Below are positions 49,559 to 59,699 of a DNA stretch of 64,000 nucleotides, piece after piece. Position 1 is the stretch's first letter. Each line of letters opens with the position of its first letter. The stretch spans positions 248,001 through 312,000 of the forward strand of contig NZ_JANAVZ010000002.1 of NCBI RefSeq assembly GCF_025195095.1, given 5' to 3'. The notes below the pieces were generated by a model, which saw only the letters and a program-made list of their open reading frames with translations, was not told the DNA's origin and did not search any database. The stretch is from Paracoccus maritimus (GTDB lineage Bacteria > Pseudomonadota > Alphaproteobacteria > Rhodobacterales > Rhodobacteraceae). Made by a program: the position numbers and the translations under genes.

Positions 49559-49823
49559 CGCTTGCTCCTGTTGGGTGTCCGAACCCGCGGGATTCCGGTC
49601 AGGCGGTTTTCCCAAGCCGTTGTCTGGCTTTCATTATTCATTGCCTTCCCCGTTTGGCCGGGTGTGTTGTTGGGTGCCGTCATCCCTGCGGACTGCGATC
49701 AGTTTCAAACGAAGCCCATTTGGAAAGCAAGTCCAATCGCGCGGCGGTTGCCGCGAGGTTTCGTCTTTGACTTTCTACGCACGCCCGCTAGCCTTTGCGG
49801 AAGACCTGATCTGGGGGTGCCGT
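49559..49823. promoter_or_regulatory. Divergent promoter region of the Opp locus
   Basis: These 265 bp separate the binding-protein gene (minus) from the ATPase gene (plus) and must hold both promoters. I see no clear operator palindrome and no regulator gene nearby. A moderately AT-rich patch (TTTCATTATTCATTG, 49628-49642) is the likeliest promoter core. Confidence 0.4.
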
Positions 49824-51656
49824 ATGCTGGACGAAAAACCGCTTGTTTCCATTGAGAAACTTCGTGTCGAGTTCGAAACAAATGACGGCGTCGTGGTGGG
49901 CGTCAAGGATGTCAGCTTCGACATCAAGCCCGGCGAATGCGTCTGCGTGGTGGGGGAATCCGGATCCGGCAAGTCGGTCAGCTCGCTGTCGCTGATGCGG
50001 CTTGTCGAATTCGGCGGCGGCACGATCACCAAGGGCCGGCTGATGTTCGATCCCGGCGATGGAACCATGGTTGATCTGGCACAGCAATCGTCCCCCACGA
50101 TGCGCGATATCCGCGGCAACAAGATCGGCATGATCTTCCAAGAGCCGATGACCGCGCTGAACCCGGTCTTCACCGTCGGCGATCAGTTGACCGAGGGGCT
50201 GATCGAACATCGCGGGATGGACAAGAAACAGGCCCGTGCCCGCGCGCTTGAGATCCTGAAGCAGGTCCGCATCCCCGAGCCAGAACGTCGATTGGATCAG
50301 TACCCGCATGAATTGTCGGGCGGTATGCGCCAGCGCGTCGTCATTGCCATCGCGATGGCCTGCGAGCCACGACTGCTGATCTGCGACGAACCCACCACCG
50401 CGCTGGACGTGACGATCCAGGCCGAGATCCTGGCCCTGATCGACAGGTTGAAACGCGAAAAGCAGATCGCCGTGCTGTTCATCACCCATGACATGGCGGT
50501 GGTCGCGCAGATGGCCGACCGCGTGGTGGTGATGTATCGCGGCGACAAGGTCGAAGAAGGGCCGGTCACCGACATCTTCGAAAACCCGCGCGAGGATTAT
50601 ACCAAGATGTTGCTGGCCGCCGTCCCGCGTCTGGGCGAGATGACCGGTAAGGCCGCGCCCGAAAGGCTGCGCCTGATGCGCGACGGGTCCATGGGACAGC
50701 CCGAACCCATCATCGTCAAGGATCCAAGGCCGCTGCTGACGGTTCAGAACCTGATCACGCGATTTGCGGTCAAGGGCGGCCTGCTGCGGCGTATCGTGGC
50801 GAATGTCCACGCCGTCGAGGATGTCAGCTTCACCATCAACGCCGGCGAGACGATGTCGCTGGTGGGGGAATCGGGTTGCGGAAAATCGACCTGCGGCCGG
50901 TCGATCCTGCGGCTGGTCGAACCGAATTCGGGTCATGTCACCCTTGGCGACACAGATATTCTGGCATTGTCGCAGTCGGATCTGCGCAAGGCACGTCGCG
51001 ATATGCAGATGATATTTCAGGATCCGTTCGCCAGCCTCGATCCGCATATGAAACTGTATGATCAGGTCGCCGAGCCGATGCAGAATTACGGCATCGGCAG
51101 CCGCAGCGAACGCGAGGACCGGATCGCGCAACTTTTCGACCGGGTCGAACTGCCACGCAGCTTCATGCGGCGATATCCGCACGAAATGTCGGGCGGGCAG
51201 CGCCAGCGAATAGCCATCGCCCGCGCACTTGCACTGAACCCGAAGCTTATCGTCGCGGATGAGGCGGTTTCCGCGCTGGACGTATCCGTGCAGGCGCAGG
51301 TGCTGAACCTGCTGATGGAGTTGCAGCAGGATCTGGGGATCTCGATGCTCTTCATCAGTCACGACATGGCGGTCGTGGAACGCGTGAGCCACCATGTCGG
51401 CGTGATGTATCTGGGCCGCATCGTCGAGATGGGCACAAGGCAGCAGGTCTTCGAAAATCCCCAGCACAGCTATACCAGACAGTTGATGCTGGCCGTGCCG
51501 GTCGCAGATCCGCGTCAGAAGAAGATCAGCGAGGACCTGAGCTTCACGCCGATCCCGTCGCCGATTCATCCGGTGGATCACGTGGCCCAACCCTCGGTCT
51601 ATCGCGAGGTCGCACCGGGGCATCGTGTTCTGGTCGATCCGGTGACCCATTCGTGA
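49824..51656 (+). CDS. Fused double ATPase of an Opp-type ABC transporter
   Basis: The 610-residue protein joins two ABC ATPase domains (OppD-like then OppF-like). The first has Walker A GESGSGKS (44-51), signature LSGGMRQRV and Walker B LLICDEPTTALD. The second has Walker A GESGCGKST (348-356), signature MSGGQRQRI and LIVADEAVSALD. It also has the oligopeptide-type C-terminal extensions (HSYTRQLMLAVP and similar). It lies in a unit divergent from the binding protein and permeases, which it must energise since they lack an ATPase of their own. The following oxidoreductase GTG overlaps its stop by 4 bases. Confidence 0.93.
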   Translation: MLDEKPLVSIEKLRVEFETNDGVVVGVKDVSFDIKPGECVCVVGESGSGKSVSSLSLMRLVEFGGGTITKGRLMFDPGDGTMVDLAQQSSPTMRDIRGNKIGMIFQEPMTALNPVFTVGDQLTEGLIEHRGMDKKQARARALEILKQVRIPEPERRLDQYPHELSGGMRQRVVIAIAMACEPRLLICDEPTTALDVTIQAEILALIDRLKREKQIAVLFITHDMAVVAQMADRVVVMYRGDKVEEGPVTDIFENPREDYTKMLLAAVPRLGEMTGKAAPERLRLMRDGSMGQPEPIIVKDPRPLLTVQNLITRFAVKGGLLRRIVANVHAVEDVSFTINAGETMSLVGESGCGKSTCGRSILRLVEPNSGHVTLGDTDILALSQSDLRKARRDMQMIFQDPFASLDPHMKLYDQVAEPMQNYGIGSRSEREDRIAQLFDRVELPRSFMRRYPHEMSGGQRQRIAIARALALNPKLIVADEAVSALDVSVQAQVLNLLMELQQDLGISMLFISHDMAVVERVSHHVGVMYLGRIVEMGTRQQVFENPQHSYTRQLMLAVPVADPRQKKISEDLSFTPIPSPIHPVDHVAQPSVYREVAPGHRVLVDPVTHS

Positions 51657-52996
51657 GGACAGCCCCGCCGATCGGCCCGGACTGTGCGCCGCGTTTTCGT
51701 GACCCTCTGCCCGATGCGGCAGATGTCGTGGTTATAGGCGGCGGTATCGCGGGTATCACGACGGCGCTGTATCTGGCGCGCGAGGGGCTTTCGGTCGTGC
51801 TGTGCGAAAAAGGCGTGATCGCGGGCGAACAATCGTCACGCAACTGGGGCTGGATCCGGGCGCAGGGTCGCGATGCAGCCGAAATCCCGATCATGATGCA
51901 GGCCAGGGATCTGTGGCGCGACCTGTCGCGGGAACTGGGCCACGAACTTGGCCTCAGGGTCTGCGGTGTCACATATCTGGCGGATGATCGGGCTGCCATG
52001 GACCGCTATGAGGCCTGGTTGGGAATTGCCCGGCAGCACGGGCTGGACAGCCGGCTGATGGGGCAGGCCGAACTGGCGACAGCGCTGCCAAATCGGGCGG
52101 GCTGGATCGGCGGTCTGATCACGCCTTCCGACATGCGGGCGGAGCCGGCGTCCGCCGTGCCCGGCATCGCGCGGCTTGCCGCCGCTGACGGGGTAGTCAT
52201 TCGTGAACACTGCGCGGTGCGTGCCCTTGATTTCAGCGCCGGACATCTTTCGGGCGTGCTGACCGAAGATGGACCTGTCCGCTGCGATCGTGTGTTGCTG
52301 GCCGGGGGGGCATGGTCGGGGCTGTTCGCTGGCAATGCGGGACTGTCCGTTCCGCAGCTTTCGGTTCGGGCCACCGTCGCCGCGACCGAACAGATGCCAG
52401 ATTTCTGGACCGGCGCCGCTGCGGGTTCGAATTTCGCCTTCCGACGCCGCGAGGATGGCGGCTATACACTGGCGCCCGGAATGGCGCATGATTTCTGGAT
52501 CGGCCCGGCGGCATTCCGCCATCTGCGCGCCTATCTGCCGATGATGCGCCGCGACCTGCGCCTGACCCGACTGCAACCCTCTGCGCCGCGCGGCTTTCCC
52601 GACGCATGGACCACGGCGCGCCGCTGGTCGCCCGACCGGAAAACCCCGTTCGAGGCGATGCGCGTACTGTCGCCTGCACCGAACCTCGCCCGCGTCGCGC
52701 GGCTGCAGGATGACTTCGCCGCAGCCTTTCCGCAGGTCGGCCGCCCCAGGATACGGGCAGCATGGGCCGGGATGATCGACACGCTGCCCGATCAGGTGCC
52801 TGTCCTGGATGAAACCACCTTGCCGGGTTTCTTTGTCGCGACCGGATTGTCCGGTCACGGCTTTGGAATTGGCCCCGGGGTCGGCCGCGTGATGGCCGAT
52901 CTGATCCGAGGGGTCGATCCCCGCCATGACCTGACACGTTTCCGGTTCAGCCGCTTCTTCGATGGTTCGGGGATCAAGCTGGGCCCTGACCTCTAG
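51653..52996 (+). CDS. FAD-dependent (DAO-type) oxidoreductase
   Basis: This 447-residue flavoprotein of the D-amino-acid oxidase/DadA family has the ADP-binding motif GGGIAG (29-34) within VVVIGGGIAGITTALYLAREG. EKGVIAGEQSSRNWGWIRAQGRD follows, and the C-terminal FAD motif GFFVATGLSGHGFGIGPGVGR. The GTG start overlaps the ATPase stop (GTGA), so the enzyme is tightly coupled to a transporter. It probably oxidises the imported amino compound (opine, N-methyl or D-amino acid type), but the substrate is inference. No small ferredoxin-like partner subunit is seen, unlike heteromeric opine oxidases. Confidence 0.88.
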   Translation: MRTAPPIGPDCAPRFRDPLPDAADVVVIGGGIAGITTALYLAREGLSVVLCEKGVIAGEQSSRNWGWIRAQGRDAAEIPIMMQARDLWRDLSRELGHELGLRVCGVTYLADDRAAMDRYEAWLGIARQHGLDSRLMGQAELATALPNRAGWIGGLITPSDMRAEPASAVPGIARLAAADGVVIREHCAVRALDFSAGHLSGVLTEDGPVRCDRVLLAGGAWSGLFAGNAGLSVPQLSVRATVAATEQMPDFWTGAAAGSNFAFRRREDGGYTLAPGMAHDFWIGPAAFRHLRAYLPMMRRDLRLTRLQPSAPRGFPDAWTTARRWSPDRKTPFEAMRVLSPAPNLARVARLQDDFAAAFPQVGRPRIRAAWAGMIDTLPDQVPVLDETTLPGFFVATGLSGHGFGIGPGVGRVMADLIRGVDPRHDLTRFRFSRFFDGSGIKLGPDL

Positions 52997-53112
52997 CGCC
53001 GCAAGCGCCGTCTGGCTTCACAATCGTCTGAGGCCGGGGATGAAAAGATGACATCTTCTCGTGTCCGGCTATGCTGACAGCCGCGCGGTATCTCGCCATG
53101 GGGAACATGACA

Positions 53113-53721
53113 ATGAATGCTCGCTGCAAACTTCTGGCGGCTCTAAATTCGGCCAATTCGACGACTGGGTTGTTTCCGCGTGGCAGAAACAATGCCATGT
53201 CAGCTTTTGTCGCGTTCGCCGTACTTTTGGCCGTGCCGTATTCGCAAGCGTCTGCGCAGGCCGGGGCCGGCGACGACGTTCCCTCTGCGCAGCGGATCTG
53301 GCGTCATCTGCTGGATAATCCGTTGACCGAAGATGGGGCGGAAAACCAAGAATCCGCGCCAACCGCAGAGATGACAACGTCGGTCGATGCCGACCGGTCG
53401 TCTCACCGCCCCGTCGCGCAGACGGATGAGGCCTCGCTTGCCCGGGCCCGGGTTGTCATTCATCATCCGTCATCCTCCGGTGAGGCGGTGTCGCAGGCCG
53501 TGGCCAGCCGTCTGCGCAACGCAGGGGCGGGCGAGGTCGAGATACGACGGGTTCCGTTCGGGATCGATCAGGAAAGCATCCGCTTTTTCTTCGGGGCCGA
53601 TCGCGGCGTTTCGGAAGATATCGGGACTTTGATCGCGCCCGAGCGCAGGGCCGAGGTGCAGGACTTTACCCATTACGCGCCTGCACCGCGCAGGGGCACG
53701 GTTGAAATCTGGCTGCGCTGA
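53113..53721 (+). CDS. Secreted protein with LytR C-terminal-like domain
   Basis: This roughly 200-residue protein has a hydrophobic export segment (MSAFVAFAVLLAVPYSQASAQA) some 30 residues into the frame, a disordered middle, and a C-terminal domain of about 90 residues. That domain's pattern (ARVVIHHPSS...AVASRLRNAGAGEVEIRRVPFGID..SIRFFF..DRGVSEDIGTLI...GTVEIWL) looks like LytR_C/SPOR-like beta-alpha modules. Function is unknown; a cell-envelope role is plausible. The start is uncertain: the ATG at 53113 has GGGGA 8 bases upstream, but ATGs at 53071, 53098 and 53197 are in frame, the last placing the signal peptide first. It is convergent with the LysR gene. Confidence 0.6.
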   Translation: MNARCKLLAALNSANSTTGLFPRGRNNAMSAFVAFAVLLAVPYSQASAQAGAGDDVPSAQRIWRHLLDNPLTEDGAENQESAPTAEMTTSVDADRSSHRPVAQTDEASLARARVVIHHPSSSGEAVSQAVASRLRNAGAGEVEIRRVPFGIDQESIRFFFGADRGVSEDIGTLIAPERRAEVQDFTHYAPAPRRGTVEIWLR

Positions 53722-53750
53722 CGGCTATCCGATGCCCCCCGTCCGGCGGT

Positions 53751-54728
53751 TCACGGCCTGTGCGGTCTGTCGTGCCCCTGATACTTCCAGGCTTCGCGGA
53801 TCGGACTTTGCGAGCTTTGTGCAAGCCGTTCGCGCAGGCGCAACGCAAGCGGTGACAGCGGACGCCGCCGCAGATCCAGAAGATAATATGGCGACACCCG
53901 CAGATCGTGGCGCACGCTCAGCCGACTGAAGCCGGCGGAAACGGGCGGTTCGATCAGCAGGTCGGCAACTTCGTCCGAAACCGGGGCGATCGCATTGCTT
54001 TGCGCAAGATAGGCCATGGTCAGAAGAAGCGACGGACTGTTGACGACATTCGCCGGTTCGGGCAACCCGACATTAGCAAAGGCGGCCAGTGTGGCCTCTC
54101 GGATGGGGGCGCCACGCTGCTGCATGATCCATTCGCTGCCTGCCAGTTCGGTCAGCGTGACCGAATGCGATCTGGCCAACGGGTGGGACGAGCGGGCGAT
54201 GAAGACGACCCGTTCGTCGCGCATTGGCAGAATGTTGAAATCATGGCTGTCGAATTCCGGCAGAATGCGCGCCAGAACCAGATCCATCTCTCCGGCTTCC
54301 AGATGGGTCAGCAATTCGCGCGACGGCATCACGTCAACGGTGATGTCCGCCTCGGGCGCTTCGTGCTTGATCTGCCTTATCGCACCGACCAGGTGGCTGA
54401 CAGCCGGTCCGGTGACCGCGCCCACGCGAACCGCACCGGCATAGCCTTCGCGCAATCCGCGAACATCGGTCTCGATACTGGCCATTTCGCGGATGATGGC
54501 ACGGGCGCGGCGAAGGACCGCGATCCCGATCTCGGTCGGTTCCATCCCCTTGGGCTGTCGGATGAACAACGGCGCGCCGATCTGGCGTTCGGTCTCTGCC
54601 AGCATGCGCGAGGCGGCCGGTTGGGTCATCGCCAGCGCCTCTGCCGCGACCTGCAGCTGATGATGGGTGGCGATCTGGTGGATCAACCGAAGCTGCGCGG
54701 GTTTCAGGGTCAGCCGAGGGATTGACAT
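53751..54728 (-). CDS. LysR-family regulator (GbpR-like)
   Basis: This 325-residue LysR regulator has an N-terminal winged helix-turn-helix ([31 protein letters not shown]) and a C-terminal periplasmic-binding-protein-like effector domain. It is divergent from the chvE-like gene with a 120-bp gap. In Agrobacterium a LysR protein, GbpR, sits next to chvE and controls it in response to sugars, so the same role is likely. Control of the whole chvE-ggu-sugar dehydrogenase unit is inference. Confidence 0.85.
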   Translation of the reverse strand: MSIPRLTLKPAQLRLIHQIATHHQLQVAAEALAMTQPAASRMLAETERQIGAPLFIRQPKGMEPTEIGIAVLRRARAIIREMASIETDVRGLREGYAGAVRVGAVTGPAVSHLVGAIRQIKHEAPEADITVDVMPSRELLTHLEAGEMDLVLARILPEFDSHDFNILPMRDERVVFIARSSHPLARSHSVTLTELAGSEWIMQQRGAPIREATLAAFANVGLPEPANVVNSPSLLLTMAYLAQSNAIAPVSDEVADLLIEPPVSAGFSRLSVRHDLRVSPYYLLDLRRRPLSPLALRLRERLAQSSQSPIREAWKYQGHDRPHRP

Positions 54729-54733
54729 AACAT

Positions 54734-54741
54734 TACCGGTA
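54734..54741. promoter_or_regulatory. Candidate LysR operator TACCGGTA
   Basis: The perfect 8-bp palindrome TACCGGTA, inside CATTACCGGTATG, lies just upstream of the regulator's start codon in the LysR-chvE gap. A related sequence, CATTTTACCGACATG, follows at 54761-54775. Two similar sites side by side fit LysR-type binding; no experiment is implied. Confidence 0.4.
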
Positions 54742-54848
54742 TGCAGATTGCACGATTTCTCATTTTACCGACATGTCATCACCCTGCTACAACTTTCTCA
54801 CCGACACAGGGACGTGACCCGGACCGGGCACGGCAGGGAGGAAATATC

Positions 54849-55904
54849 ATGAAAATCAGAAACGCCGCGGTCGCGCTGGCGATCGGAGTCTCGTGGCTGG
54901 CGTCCGGCGCGATGGCTGAAACCGTGGGCATCTCGATGCCGACGAAATCCTCGGCCCGCTGGATCGACGATGGCAACAACATGGTCAAGCAGTTTCAGGA
55001 CGCAGGCTACGACACCGACCTGCAATATGCCGAGGATGACATTCCCAACCAGCTTGCGCAGGTCGAGAACATGATCACCAAGGGTGTGGATGTCCTGGTG
55101 ATCGCGGCCATCGACGGCACCACTTTATCCAACGCGCTGGCCAATGCGAAGGCCGCAGACATCAAGGTGATCGCATATGACCGGCTGATCCGCGATACGC
55201 CAGACGTGGACTATTACGCGACCTTCGACAATTTCAAGGTTGGGGTAGAACAGGCGAATTCGCTGGTCGAAGGACTGAACGAACGGTTCCCCGACGAGAA
55301 GCCGTGGAACGTCGAACTGTTCGGCGGCAGCCCCGACGACAACAATGCCTATTTCTTCTATGACGGGGCGATGTCGGTTCTGCAGCCGATGATCGACGCA
55401 GGCGACATCGCGATTCCGTCCGGTCAGATGGGCATGGATACGGTCGGCACGCTGCGCTGGGACGGCGCGGTTGCGCAAGCGCGGATGGATAACCTTCTGT
55501 CGGCAAACTACACCGACAAGAAGGTGCAGGGCGTGTTGTCGCCCTATGACGGATTGTCCATCGGCATACTGTCTTCGCTGAAGGGCGTCGGCTATGGCTC
55601 GGGCGACATGGCGATGCCGATCGTCACCGGCCAGGACGCCGAGGTTCAGTCGGTCAAATCCATCCTTGCCGGTGAACAATATTCGACGGTGTTCAAGGAC
55701 ACGCGTGAACTGGCCCGTGTCACAGTGGGCATGGTCGAGGCAATGCTGAAGGGCGGCGAGCCGGAGATCAACGACACCGAAACCTATGACAACGGCGTCA
55801 AGGTCGTGCCGTCCTACCTGCTGGAGCCAGTGGGCGTGGACAAGTCGAACTGGGAAGAGGTGCTGATCGGATCGGGTTACTACACCGCCGATCAGATCCA
55901 GTAG
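54849..55904 (+). CDS. chvE: Sugar-binding protein ChvE/XylF type
   Basis: This is the periplasmic sugar-binding protein of a CUT2-type importer. The 351-residue product has the signal peptide [23 protein letters not shown], then [40 protein letters not shown] and a C-terminal [13 protein letters not shown]. These match ChvE, which binds aldoses such as arabinose, galactose and glucose and, in Agrobacterium, also signals to VirA. GGAGG precedes the ATG. It heads the plus-strand unit with gguA and gguB. No virA homologue is here, so transport is its expected job. Confidence 0.9.
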   Translation: MKIRNAAVALAIGVSWLASGAMAETVGISMPTKSSARWIDDGNNMVKQFQDAGYDTDLQYAEDDIPNQLAQVENMITKGVDVLVIAAIDGTTLSNALANAKAADIKVIAYDRLIRDTPDVDYYATFDNFKVGVEQANSLVEGLNERFPDEKPWNVELFGGSPDDNNAYFFYDGAMSVLQPMIDAGDIAIPSGQMGMDTVGTLRWDGAVAQARMDNLLSANYTDKKVQGVLSPYDGLSIGILSSLKGVGYGSGDMAMPIVTGQDAEVQSVKSILAGEQYSTVFKDTRELARVTVGMVEAMLKGGEPEINDTETYDNGVKVVPSYLLEPVGVDKSNWEEVLIGSGYYTADQIQ

Positions 55905-55923
55905 CGGCGTTCCTCGGGGGGAC

Positions 55924-55951
55924 GGGGCCGCGTGCCATGATGCGCGGTCCC
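55924..55951 (+). terminator. Hairpin after chvE
   Basis: GGGGCCGCG pairs with CGCGGTCCC (one G-T pair) around a 10-nt loop in the chvE-gguA gap. It is suitable for protecting chvE mRNA and attenuating read-through so that binding protein exceeds the membrane components. Confidence 0.5.
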
Positions 55952-55971
55952 GCTGTGAAGGGAAGACAGGC

Positions 55972-57492
55972 ATGGCCGCGCTTCTGGAAATGCACAACAT
56001 CACCAAGACATTTCCCGGTGTGAAGGCGCTGGACAATGTCAGCCTTGAGGTTCGCGAGGGCGAGATCCACGCGATCTGCGGCGAAAACGGTGCCGGAAAA
56101 TCGACACTGATGAAGGTGCTGTCGGGTGTCTATCCGGTCGGGACATATGACGGCCAGATCGTCTATGACGGTCAGCCTGCCCGCTTTTCCGGGATCCGCG
56201 ACAGCGAGGATCGGGGCATCATCATCATTCACCAGGAACTTGCGCTAGTGCCGCTGCTGACCGTGGCCGAGAACATCTTTCTGGGAAACGAACGTGCAAG
56301 TCGCGGTGTGATCGACTGGCCCGAGACATTTCGCCAGACCGAGGCACTACTGGCCAAGGTCGGTCTGCGCGAGACGCCGGGCACCAAGGTCGACAGTCTT
56401 GGCGTCGGCAAGCAGCAACTGGTCGAGATCGCGAAGGCCCTGTCCAAGAATGTCCGCCTGCTGATCCTGGACGAGCCGACGGCGGCCCTTTCCGAAGGCG
56501 ACAGTCAGGCGCTGCTGGATCTGCTGCTGGAACTGAAATCGCAGGGTGTGACCAGCATCATCATCAGTCACAAGCTGAACGAGGTCCGCCGCATCGCCGA
56601 CAGCGTGACGGTCATCCGCGACGGGGCGACGATTTCCACCATCGATGCGCGGGGCGGTGACCTGACCGAGGATCGGATCGTGCGCGATATGGTCGGCCGC
56701 GACATGGCGCACCGCTATCCCGACCGGGATCGCCGCGCAGGCGACACCGTGTTCGAACTGAAGGATTGGAATGTCTGGCATCCCGAACATGCCGATCGCC
56801 AGATGATCCGCGACCTGTCGATGACCGTGCGCGGCGGCGAGGTCGTTGGCATCGCCGGGCTTATGGGGGCGGGCCGGACCGAACTGGCGATGAGTATCTT
56901 CGGACGTTCCTACGGGCGCAACATCTCGGGTCAGGTGCTGATGCATGGCAAGCCGGTCGATGTCTCGACGGTGGATCGGGCGATCAAGGCCGGGCTGGCC
57001 TATGTCACCGAGGATCGCAAGTCGCTTGGCCTGATCCTCGAAGAAACCATCCGTCGCAACACGGTGCTGGCCAATCTTGATGCGGTCGCCACGCGCGGCG
57101 TGGTCGAGGAGGGGCGCGAAACCGCCGTGGCCGAAAAATATCGCGACGTGCTGTCGATCCGCACGCCATCGGTTTTCCAGAAGGTCATGAACCTGTCGGG
57201 CGGCAACCAGCAGAAGGTGGTTCTGGCCAAATGGCTGTTCACCGAACCCGACCTGCTGATCCTGGACGAGCCGACGCGCGGCATCGATGTCGGCGCCAAG
57301 TATGAAATTTACAGCATCATCAACGATCTCAGCGCTGCGGGTAAGGCCGTCATCATGATTTCGTCCGAGATGCCCGAACTGTTGGGCATGTGCGACCGGA
57401 TCCATGTGATGAACGAAGGCCGCTTCGTGGGTGAACTGACCGCCGAAGAGGCCAGTCAGGAAGCCATCATGTCGCTGATCGTAAGGGAATAG
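55972..57492 (+). CDS. gguA: Sugar ABC transporter ATPase GguA
   Basis: This 506-residue ATPase has two fused ABC domains, as in XylG/MglA. The first has Walker [10 protein letters not shown] (37-45), signature variant [15 protein letters not shown] and Walker [15 protein letters not shown]. The second keeps signature [15 protein letters not shown] and [14 protein letters not shown] but has a degenerate Walker A (GLMGAGRTE), as is usual in this family. It lies between chvE and gguB, 4 bp from the latter. Confidence 0.93.
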   Translation: MAALLEMHNITKTFPGVKALDNVSLEVREGEIHAICGENGAGKSTLMKVLSGVYPVGTYDGQIVYDGQPARFSGIRDSEDRGIIIIHQELALVPLLTVAENIFLGNERASRGVIDWPETFRQTEALLAKVGLRETPGTKVDSLGVGKQQLVEIAKALSKNVRLLILDEPTAALSEGDSQALLDLLLELKSQGVTSIIISHKLNEVRRIADSVTVIRDGATISTIDARGGDLTEDRIVRDMVGRDMAHRYPDRDRRAGDTVFELKDWNVWHPEHADRQMIRDLSMTVRGGEVVGIAGLMGAGRTELAMSIFGRSYGRNISGQVLMHGKPVDVSTVDRAIKAGLAYVTEDRKSLGLILEETIRRNTVLANLDAVATRGVVEEGRETAVAEKYRDVLSIRTPSVFQKVMNLSGGNQQKVVLAKWLFTEPDLLILDEPTRGIDVGAKYEIYSIINDLSAAGKAVIMISSEMPELLGMCDRIHVMNEGRFVGELTAEEASQEAIMSLIVRE

Positions 57493-57496
57493 GAAC

Positions 57497-58699
57497 ATGA
57501 CCGCCAACCAGACCGACCAGACCGCCCGCGCGCCGGGGATCGGCATCGGCGCCTATATCGCCAAGCATATCCGCGAATACGGACTGCTTTTCGCGCTGAT
57601 CGCGATCATGGCCTTTTTCCAGGTCGTCACCGGCGGCGTTCTGCTGAAACCCGTCAACATCACCAATCTGTTCCTGCAGAACAGCTATATCATCATCATG
57701 GCGCTGGGGATGCTGCTGGTGATCGTGGGCGGCAATATCGATCTGTCGGTCGGTTCGGTCATGGGATTCATCGGCGCGCTGGCTGCCGTGATGATCGTCA
57801 GCTGGCAGATTCCGGTCGGCGTGGCGATGCTGGTCTGCCTGGTGGCCGGCATGGTGATCGGCGGCATCCAGGGCTATTTCGTGGCATACTGGAAAATCCC
57901 GTCATTCATCGTGACGCTGGCCGGGATGCTGGTCTTTCGCGGGCTGTCGCTGTGGCTGCTGGCGGGACAATCCATCGGGCCGTTCCCGCGCAGCTTTCAG
58001 GCCTTGTCCACAGGTTTCATCCCTGACCTGTTCGGAGTGGGCCGGCCGAACGCGCTGGCCATGACGATCGGCGTTGCCGCCGTTCTGCTGATCCTGTGGC
58101 TGGGGCTGCGGACGCGCGCCCGGAACGCCCGCTACGGCATCGAGGACGAGCCATGGGGCCTGTTCATCCTGCGCAACGCCATCGTGGCGGCGGCACTGTT
58201 GTTCGTGACCTGGAAGCTGGCCTGGTTCCGCGGCCTGCCGAATGTGCTGCTGTCGATGGTGATCCTGACGGTGATCTATGTCTTCCTCACCGAGCGCACG
58301 ACGCTTGGCCGCCGGATCTATGCGGTCGGCGGCAATGCCAAGGCCGCCAAGCTGTCGGGCATCCGGACCGAACGTCTGACCTTCCTGACCTTCGTCAACA
58401 TGGGGCTGCTGGCTGCATTGGCCGGGCTGGTCTTCGCGGCGCGGCTGAACACGGCGACGCCCAAGGCGGGGTTCGCGGTCGAATTGGACGTGATCGCGGC
58501 AGTGTTCATCGGCGGTGCGTCGATGTCGGGTGGCGTCGGCAAGATCGTCGGCGCGGTGGTCGGCGCCTTCATCATGGGTGTGATGAACAACGGCATGTCC
58601 ATCATGGGGATCGGTATCGACTATCAACAGGTCATCAAGGGACTGGTGTTGTTGGCCGCGGTCTTCTTCGACGTCTACAACAAGAACAAGGAAGCCTGA
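57497..58699 (+). CDS. gguB: Sugar ABC transporter permease GguB
   Basis: This 400-residue membrane permease of the CUT2/BPD_transp_2 family has about ten helices. GGNIDLSVGSVMGFIGALAAV and GRRIYAVGGNAKAAKLSGI (the coupling loop) are characteristic, as is the ending VFIGGASMSGGVGKIVGAVVGAF. A longer central segment (about residues 165-220) separates the two halves, as in the XylH/GguB subgroup. It forms a complete importer with chvE and gguA. Confidence 0.92.
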   Translation: MTANQTDQTARAPGIGIGAYIAKHIREYGLLFALIAIMAFFQVVTGGVLLKPVNITNLFLQNSYIIIMALGMLLVIVGGNIDLSVGSVMGFIGALAAVMIVSWQIPVGVAMLVCLVAGMVIGGIQGYFVAYWKIPSFIVTLAGMLVFRGLSLWLLAGQSIGPFPRSFQALSTGFIPDLFGVGRPNALAMTIGVAAVLLILWLGLRTRARNARYGIEDEPWGLFILRNAIVAAALLFVTWKLAWFRGLPNVLLSMVILTVIYVFLTERTTLGRRIYAVGGNAKAAKLSGIRTERLTFLTFVNMGLLAALAGLVFAARLNTATPKAGFAVELDVIAAVFIGGASMSGGVGKIVGAVVGAFIMGVMNNGMSIMGIGIDYQQVIKGLVLLAAVFFDVYNKNKEA

Positions 58700-58702
58700 G
58701 CC

Positions 58703-59692
58703 ATGTTTCTGTCGCAACTTCACTTGCCCGACGGAACGCGTGTCGTGGCGAAGCGCCAAGGCGAGACGGCCCATCTGGTGCGCGGTGCGTCAGGCACCCG
58801 AGAACTGGCGCTGGCGGCCATCGAGGCCGGGCGCAGCTTGGCGGACGAGGTCGCCTTCCGTGGCGTAGGCGATCCCGTCGATCTTCCAGCGGCGCTGGCC
58901 CAGGGTCGAATGCTGCCGCCGGTCGATCATATCGATCCCGCACATCTGCACATGACCGGCACCGGGCTGACGCATCTGGGCAGCGCCTCGACCCGCGACG
59001 CGATGCATCAGAAGACCGACCCCGAGGATCTGACCGACAGCATGAAGATGTTCCGCATGGGGCTGGAAGGCGGCAAGCCCGCGGCAGGGCAGATCGGCGC
59101 GCAGCCCGAATGGTTCTACAAGGGCAACGGATATGCCGCCGTTGCCCCGGGTGCGGCACTGACCAGCCCCGGCTTTGCGCTGGACGCGGGCGAGGAACCT
59201 GAAATCGCGGGTCTTTATGTCATCGCGACCGATGGCCGACCCTTTCGTCTTGGCTTTGCCCTTGCCAATGAATTCTCGGATCATGTGACCGAGCGCGGCA
59301 ACTATCTGTGGCTGGCACATTCCAAGCTGCGCCCGGCCAGCTTTGGTCCCGAAATGCTGGTCGGCGATCTTCCTGCACATATCGAAGGCGTCAGCCGGGT
59401 GATCCGGGACGGCAGCACGATCTGGGAAAAACCCTTCCTGTCGGGCGAGGCCAACATGTCCCACAGCCTGGCCAATCTGGAACATCATCATTTCAAGTAT
59501 GCGCTGTTCCGGCAACCGGGAGATGTGCATGTCCACTTCTTCGGGACCGCGACGCTGTCGTTCGCCGACGGCATCTCGACCCGCCCAGGCGACGAATTCC
59601 AGATAGAATGCACAGCCTTTGGCCTGCCTTTGCGCAACGCCATCACCCAAGACCCCAATGACGCGGCTCCGGTCGCCGTCGCAGCCCTATAG
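58703..59692 (+). CDS. gguC: GguC / AraD1-type FAH-fold protein
   Basis: This 329-residue protein resembles GguC, the gene that follows gguAB in Agrobacterium and related bacteria. It has a fumarylacetoacetate-hydrolase-like C-terminal part (LYVIATDGRPFRLGFALANEFSDH, RVIRDGSTIWEKPFLSGE, HFFGTATLSF). In the L-arabinose route this position is occupied by the dehydratase that turns 2-keto-3-deoxy-arabonate into alpha-ketoglutarate semialdehyde; a FAH-fold enzyme could do this, and 'AraD1' names are used for the group. Assignment to that step is inference. It starts 4 bp after gguB. Confidence 0.8.
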   Translation: MFLSQLHLPDGTRVVAKRQGETAHLVRGASGTRELALAAIEAGRSLADEVAFRGVGDPVDLPAALAQGRMLPPVDHIDPAHLHMTGTGLTHLGSASTRDAMHQKTDPEDLTDSMKMFRMGLEGGKPAAGQIGAQPEWFYKGNGYAAVAPGAALTSPGFALDAGEEPEIAGLYVIATDGRPFRLGFALANEFSDHVTERGNYLWLAHSKLRPASFGPEMLVGDLPAHIEGVSRVIRDGSTIWEKPFLSGEANMSHSLANLEHHHFKYALFRQPGDVHVHFFGTATLSFADGISTRPGDEFQIECTAFGLPLRNAITQDPNDAAPVAVAAL

Positions 59693-59699
59693 GTGCGCC

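Noticed and set aside
47774-49855. 693-codon plus-strand open frame over the binding-protein gene
   Set aside because: The binding protein on the minus strand has a signal peptide, ribosome site and family motifs; the opposite frame has none.
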